This document shows positions 5,493-8,522 of a stretch of DNA of 8,522 bases, in pieces. The DNA comes from CAYNLX01 sp964441535 (GTDB lineage Bacteria; Bacillota_I; Bacilli_A; RF39; UBA660), in NCBI GenBank assembly GCA_964441535.1, contig CAYTXQ010000035.1, forward strand, positions 1 to 8,522. Reading direction: 5' to 3'. The position numbers and the translations under genes are program-made. Numbering within the stretch: the first letter of the stretch is position 1; each line of letters opens with the position of its first letter. Under the pieces are notes generated by a model. It did no database searches. It was not told the origin of the DNA and saw only the letters and a program-made list of their open reading frames with translations.

Positions 5493-5531
5493 AGTGGTAG
5501 ACAGTGGCATGAAGTGGTGGAAAGTGGGGGA
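5493..5531 (+). promoter_or_regulatory. MraZ operator: four GTGG repeats at 10-base spacing
   Basis: GTGG occurs at 5494, 5504, 5514 and 5524, exactly one helical turn apart, each preceded by A (AGTGG). MraZ is known in several bacteria to bind direct repeats with a GTGG/TGGG-type core at about one-turn spacing upstream of its own gene and to repress the dcw cluster. The array begins one base after the -10, and its last unit runs into the mraZ ribosome-binding site (GGGGGA, 5526-5531). Confidence 0.88.
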
Positions 5532-5536
5532 TTGAA

Positions 5537-5971
5537 ATGTTCATGGGAGAATATCATCATAATATTGATGATAAAGGCCGTATAATAATTCCATCAAAAT
5601 TCAGATATGAACTTGGTGAAAAATTTATTATTACTAGAGGTCTTGAAAAGTGTCTATTTATTTATTCATTAAATGAATGGAACAATATTGTTAGTAAATT
5701 AAAAACTCTACCTTTTACTAAGAAAGATGCTCGTGACTTCATTCGTTTTTTCCTTTCCGGTGCTACTGAATGTGAGTTTGACAAACAAGGTCGAATAAAC
5801 ATTACCTCCCCATTGGTTAGTTACGCCGATATTATACGTGAATGTGTTATTATCGGCGTGAATGACCGACTAGAGTTATGGTCTAAAGAAAGTTGGGAGA
5901 AGTTCTTAAATGAAAACGAAAATAAATTATCTGATATTTCAGAACATTTATTTGAAGTTGATAGCATATGA
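5537..5971 (+). CDS. mraZ: Transcriptional regulator MraZ
   Basis: MraZ is a DNA-binding protein that forms a ring of tandem AbrB-like domains and regulates the division and cell wall cluster that it heads. The 144-residue product is full length and starts MFMGEYHHNIDDKGRI, as in Bacillus. It has two SpoVT-AbrB-type halves, each with the D-x3-R motif (D11-R15, DDKGR; D82-R86, DKQGR), plus FFLSGATECE between them and VIIGVNDRLELW near the end. The ATG at 5537 is five bases after GGGGGA (5526-5531). The inner ATG at 5543 is the next Met, but homologues use the first. The TGA stop overlaps the rsmH ATG by four bases (ATGA), pointing to coupled translation. It probably represses itself through the four repeats directly upstream. 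A GC-rich perfect inverted repeat lies inside the coding region at 5823-5859. Confidence 0.97.
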   Translation: MFMGEYHHNIDDKGRIIIPSKFRYELGEKFIITRGLEKCLFIYSLNEWNNIVSKLKTLPFTKKDARDFIRFFLSGATECEFDKQGRINITSPLVSYADIIRECVIIGVNDRLELWSKESWEKFLNENENKLSDISEHLFEVDSI

Positions 5972-6891
5972 AACATATAAGTGTATTACTTGACGAATCA
6001 ATAGACAACTTAAAAATAAAAGAAAATGGTATATATGTAGATGCCACTCTAGGATATGCTGGACATAGTAGTAAAATTTTAAAAGAATTGAAAAGGGGTT
6101 TTCTATTCGCCTTCGACCAAGATACTGAAGCTATAGAATACAGTGAAAAAGAATTAAGTAAAATTGGTCAAAACTTTAAAATAATTCATAGTAATTTTGA
6201 GAATTTGAAAAAAGAATTAAATGCCAACAATATTAATGGCATTGATGGTTTTTTATTCGACTTAGGATTATCCAGTCCTCAGATTGATAATCAGGATAGA
6301 GGATTTAGCTTTATGAAAGATGCTTTTCTTGATATGAGAATGGATAAGAATAATAAAAAGACAGCATACGATATAGTTAATAAATATGAATTAAAGGATC
6401 TTATAAATATTTTTTATAAATATGGAGAAGAAAGAAAAAGTAAGTTTATAGCAGAAAATATAGTTGAATTTAGAAAAGGTAAAAGTATAGAAACTACTGC
6501 AGAATTAGTTAATATTATTAAAAAATCTGTGGGAGAAAAATATTTTAATATAAATCATCCGGAAAGAAATATATTTCAAGCTATAAGAATAGAAGTAAAT
6601 GATGAATTAAAAGTATTAGAAAAAGCATTACCTGATGCAATATCACTTCTAAATAAAGGTGGAAGAATATGTGTTATAACATTTCATTCTTTAGAAGATA
6701 GGATTGTAAAACATATATTTAAAAAATATAGTGAAGTAAATGAATTAGTTAAGGGTCTTCCTGTAATTATAGAGGAATATAAACCTTTAATAAAATTAGT
6801 GAATAATAAACCAATAACTCCTAGTAAAGAGGAAATGGAAAGTAATAATAGAAGTAAAAGTGCAAAATTAAGAATAGTTGAGAGGATATAG
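5968..6891 (+). CDS. rsmH: 16S rRNA (cytosine-1402-N4)-methyltransferase RsmH
   Basis: RsmH transfers a methyl group from S-adenosylmethionine to N4 of C1402 in the 16S rRNA P-site decoding region; it was formerly named MraW. The 307-residue product is normal in length. Visible motifs are HISVLLDE at the start, the cofactor loop DATLGYAGHS (25-34), DQD (50-52), DLGLSSPQID (98-107), RGFSF (111-115), LDMRMD (121-126), an inserted helical domain with HPERNIFQAIRIEVNDEL (198-214), GGRICVITFHSLEDRIVK (231-248) and the C-terminal NNRSKSAKLRIVER. The start codon overlaps the mraZ stop (ATGA) and has only a weak ribosome-binding site, so expression probably depends on translation of mraZ. The stop is one base before the ftsL ATG. 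Confidence 0.97.
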   Translation: MKHISVLLDESIDNLKIKENGIYVDATLGYAGHSSKILKELKRGFLFAFDQDTEAIEYSEKELSKIGQNFKIIHSNFENLKKELNANNINGIDGFLFDLGLSSPQIDNQDRGFSFMKDAFLDMRMDKNNKKTAYDIVNKYELKDLINIFYKYGEERKSKFIAENIVEFRKGKSIETTAELVNIIKKSVGEKYFNINHPERNIFQAIRIEVNDELKVLEKALPDAISLLNKGGRICVITFHSLEDRIVKHIFKKYSEVNELVKGLPVIIEEYKPLIKLVNNKPITPSKEEMESNNRSKSAKLRIVERI

Positions 6892-6892
6892 T

Positions 6893-7198
6893 ATGACAAA
6901 AAGAACAGGAACTAAAATTAAATTGTTAAGAGGAGAAAAAATAATGTATACATTGTTATTTTTTGTATTATTATGTACTCCTGTACTTATTGTGTCTTCT
7001 AAAGCAAGTTTATCTGAAACTAATATTAAAGTAGAAAAATTAAAAAGTAAAATAGAGAAACAAAAAAATATAAATGAAAGTTTATCAATGCAAATTAATG
7101 AGCTGGCATCATTAGATAAAATACAAGATGTTGCAAAAGAAATGGGTTTATCTTATAATAAAGACAATATAAGGGAAATAGCAAACTATAACGAATAG
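6893..7198 (+). CDS. ftsL: Cell division protein FtsL (divisome coiled-coil subunit)
   Basis: FtsL is a bitopic membrane protein that joins DivIC/FtsB and activates septal wall synthesis by FtsW and the class B PBP. The 101-residue product has a basic cytoplasmic N-terminus (1-17), one membrane helix (about 18-38, YTLLFFVLLCTPVLIV) and an extracellular coiled coil (about 42-80, with EKLKSKIEKQKNINESL). It ends in an IQDVAKEMGL motif typical of FtsL/DivIC. The sequence is poorly conserved in this family, so the call rests on topology, size and the invariant position between rsmH and the PBP gene. The ATG at 6893 follows AGAGG (6881-6885) inside the rsmH end. An in-frame start at 6878 lacks such support. 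The stop is nine bases before the PBP start. Confidence 0.88.
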   Translation: MTKRTGTKIKLLRGEKIMYTLLFFVLLCTPVLIVSSKASLSETNIKVEKLKSKIEKQKNINESLSMQINELASLDKIQDVAKEMGLSYNKDNIREIANYNE

Positions 7199-7207
7199 GA
7201 GTAACTT

Positions 7208-8522
7208 ATGAAAAATAACAGCAATACAATTAAAATAAATAGATATTTTTTAGTTAGTATTGTTTTTTTATTTGCACTAATTTCCGCTAGACTTTTATAT
7301 GTTGCTACTTTTGATAAAGTTGATGGAATCAATTTAAATGTTTTTGCTAGTAAACGTAATACAAAAAAGATGACTCTTTATGCTAGTAGAGGAACAATAT
7401 ATGATACAAATGGAGATATTCTTGCTCAAAATGTAAATTCTTATACTGTAATAGCATTTTTAGATGAAAGTAGAACATCTGATTTAAGTAATCCTAATCA
7501 TGTAGTGGATAAAAACTATACAGCAAAAATGTTGTCTCCTCTTATTAATATGTCTGAAGAAGCAATATTAAAATTATTGAATAAAGATGTATATCAGGTT
7601 GAATTAGGTCCTGGTGGAAGAGGTATTACAGAATTATTAAAAGATAAAATAGAAGATTTAGACTTACCCGGTATAGGATTTATTTCAAGTTCAAAAAGAT
7701 GGTATAAAATGGGAGATTTTGCTTCTTATATTGTTGGATATGCTAAAAAAAATGATAATGATGAAATAAATGGAGAGATGGGAGTAGAAAAAGCCTACAA
7801 TAAAATATTAAAAGGTAAAAATGGATATACTAAATATCAACGAGATGCTTATGGATATCAAATACCTAATACTCCTTCATATACTTCTTCACCAGAGTCT
7901 GGTAATGATATATATCTTACCATTGATAATAATATACAAATACTACTTGAAAATGCTATAGATAAGTTTGAATCAGAATATAAGTTTTCTTGGCTTACTT
8001 TTACAATAGCAAATGCTAAAACAGGAGCTATAGTAGCAAGTTCAACAATTCCAAGTTTTGATCCTAATGTATTAGATATTCAAAATTATATGGTTCCTTT
8101 AACTCAATATACATATGAACCAGGTTCAACTATGAAAATATACTCTTTTATGGCTGCAATGGAAAATGGAGTTTATAATGGTAGTGAAACTTATAAATCA
8201 GGAAGAATGACTATAGGAGAATATACTATTTCTGACTTTAATGATGTAGGTTTTGGTACTATAACTTTTGACCAGGGTTTTGGTTATTCTTCTAATATAG
8301 CGGCTGCTAATTTAGCAAAAAAATTAAAGAAGAATCAGTTAAAAGATTTTTATAAAAAACTGGGTTTTGGTACAAAAACAGGTGTTGAACTAGGAGATGA
8401 ATATACAGGTAAACTAGATTTTAAATATGAAGTTGAAGTAGCAAATGCTGCTTTTGGACAAGGTTTAACTACAACGCCTATACAGAATATTCAAGCATTA
8501 ACATCTTTAACTAATAACGGAG
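7208..8522 (+). CDS. pbpB: Class B penicillin-binding protein (septal transpeptidase, PBP2B/FtsI type), 3' end missing
   Basis: A membrane-anchored DD-transpeptidase that cross-links peptidoglycan at the septum. The 438 codons seen show a short cytoplasmic start, one membrane helix (about residues 12-33), and the dimerisation-domain motif RGTIYDTNGDILA (61-73). The transpeptidase domain follows, with the active-site Ser307 in YEPGSTMK (SxxK) and the second motif S361-S362-N363 (SxN). GFGTKTGVELGDE is the conserved stretch after SxN and is not the catalytic KTG box, which lies beyond the window. The ribosome-binding site AGGAG (7197-7201) overlaps the ftsL stop. Position after ftsL matches Bacillus pbpB; the downstream neighbour, often spoVD or mraY, is not visible. 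The 'pbpB' name rests on context; FtsI and SpoVD are related alternatives. PASTA domains, common at the C-terminus in this group, cannot be judged. Confidence 0.95.
   Translation, partial: MKNNSNTIKINRYFLVSIVFLFALISARLLYVATFDKVDGINLNVFASKRNTKKMTLYASRGTIYDTNGDILAQNVNSYTVIAFLDESRTSDLSNPNHVVDKNYTAKMLSPLINMSEEAILKLLNKDVYQVELGPGGRGITELLKDKIEDLDLPGIGFISSSKRWYKMGDFASYIVGYAKKNDNDEINGEMGVEKAYNKILKGKNGYTKYQRDAYGYQIPNTPSYTSSPESGNDIYLTIDNNIQILLENAIDKFESEYKFSWLTFTIANAKTGAIVASSTIPSFDPNVLDIQNYMVPLTQYTYEPGSTMKIYSFMAAMENGVYNGSETYKSGRMTIGEYTISDFNDVGFGTITFDQGFGYSSNIAAANLAKKLKKNQLKDFYKKLGFGTKTGVELGDEYTGKLDFKYEVEVANAAFGQGLTTTPIQNIQALTSLTNNG

Noticed and set aside
5494..5527. GTGG repeats as a CRISPR-like or mobile repeat
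   Set aside because: The units are only four to five bases at 10-base spacing directly upstream of mraZ, which fits the known MraZ operator type.
4980..5544. Three minus-strand frames opposite yceD, rpmF and the mraZ upstream region
   Set aside because: They are antisense to conserved genes, terminators and the MraZ operator, with no homology or start signals.
6684..6899. Leucine-rich minus-strand frame opposite the end of rsmH
   Set aside because: It is a shadow of the conserved C-terminus of RsmH; the low-complexity composition explains the open frame.
8372..8380. KTG in the PBP read as the catalytic third motif
   Set aside because: It lies in the conserved GFGTKTGVEL segment shortly after SxN. 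The catalytic KTG/KSG box comes later in class B PBPs and is outside the window.

Overview
The window comes from a very AT-rich, low-GC Gram-positive bacterium (Bacillota). UGA works as a stop codon: yceD and mraZ both end in TGA, and tryptophan is TGG. This argues against a code-4 mollicute. The gene content (infC-rpmI-rplT, tmcAL/yceD/rpmF, mraZ-rsmH-ftsL-PBP) and the close protein resemblance to Bacillus homologues suggest an uncultured or gut-type member of Bacilli or a neighbouring class. The exact lineage cannot be fixed from the sequence alone.

Region 1 (1-764) is the 3' part of an AbiEii-family nucleotidyltransferase, the only defence-type gene in the window. Region 2 (765-2182) is a translation operon. 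A perfect consensus promoter is followed by a structured leader, then infC with a rare AUA start, rpmI, and rplT with a lysine/glutamate/threonine-rich C-terminal tail, closed by a hairpin that overlaps the rplT stop. Region 3 (2183-3503) holds an orphan membrane-anchored protein, whose putative promoter contains a long (AT)n tract, followed by a short GC-rich block of consecutive hairpins. Region 4 (3488-5418) has tmcAL on the minus strand, divergent from yceD-rpmF, which ends in a terminator made of two copies of a 12-base repeat. Region 5 (5419-8522) is the start of the division and cell wall (dcw) cluster: a promoter, four GTGG repeats at exact 10-base spacing (MraZ operator), mraZ, rsmH, ftsL and a class B penicillin-binding protein cut off by the window end.

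Most of the window serves ribosome production (IF3, L35, L20, L32, YceD), RNA modification (TmcAL, RsmH) and septal wall synthesis (FtsL, PBP). Visible control points are IF3 discrimination against the AUA start, probable L20 control through the leader, and MraZ autorepression. I do not see a clear new multi-gene system. The features best worth a second look are the infC leader and AUA start, the AT-repeat promoter with its orphan gene, the GC-rich hairpin block, the L20 tail and the hairpin inside mraZ.
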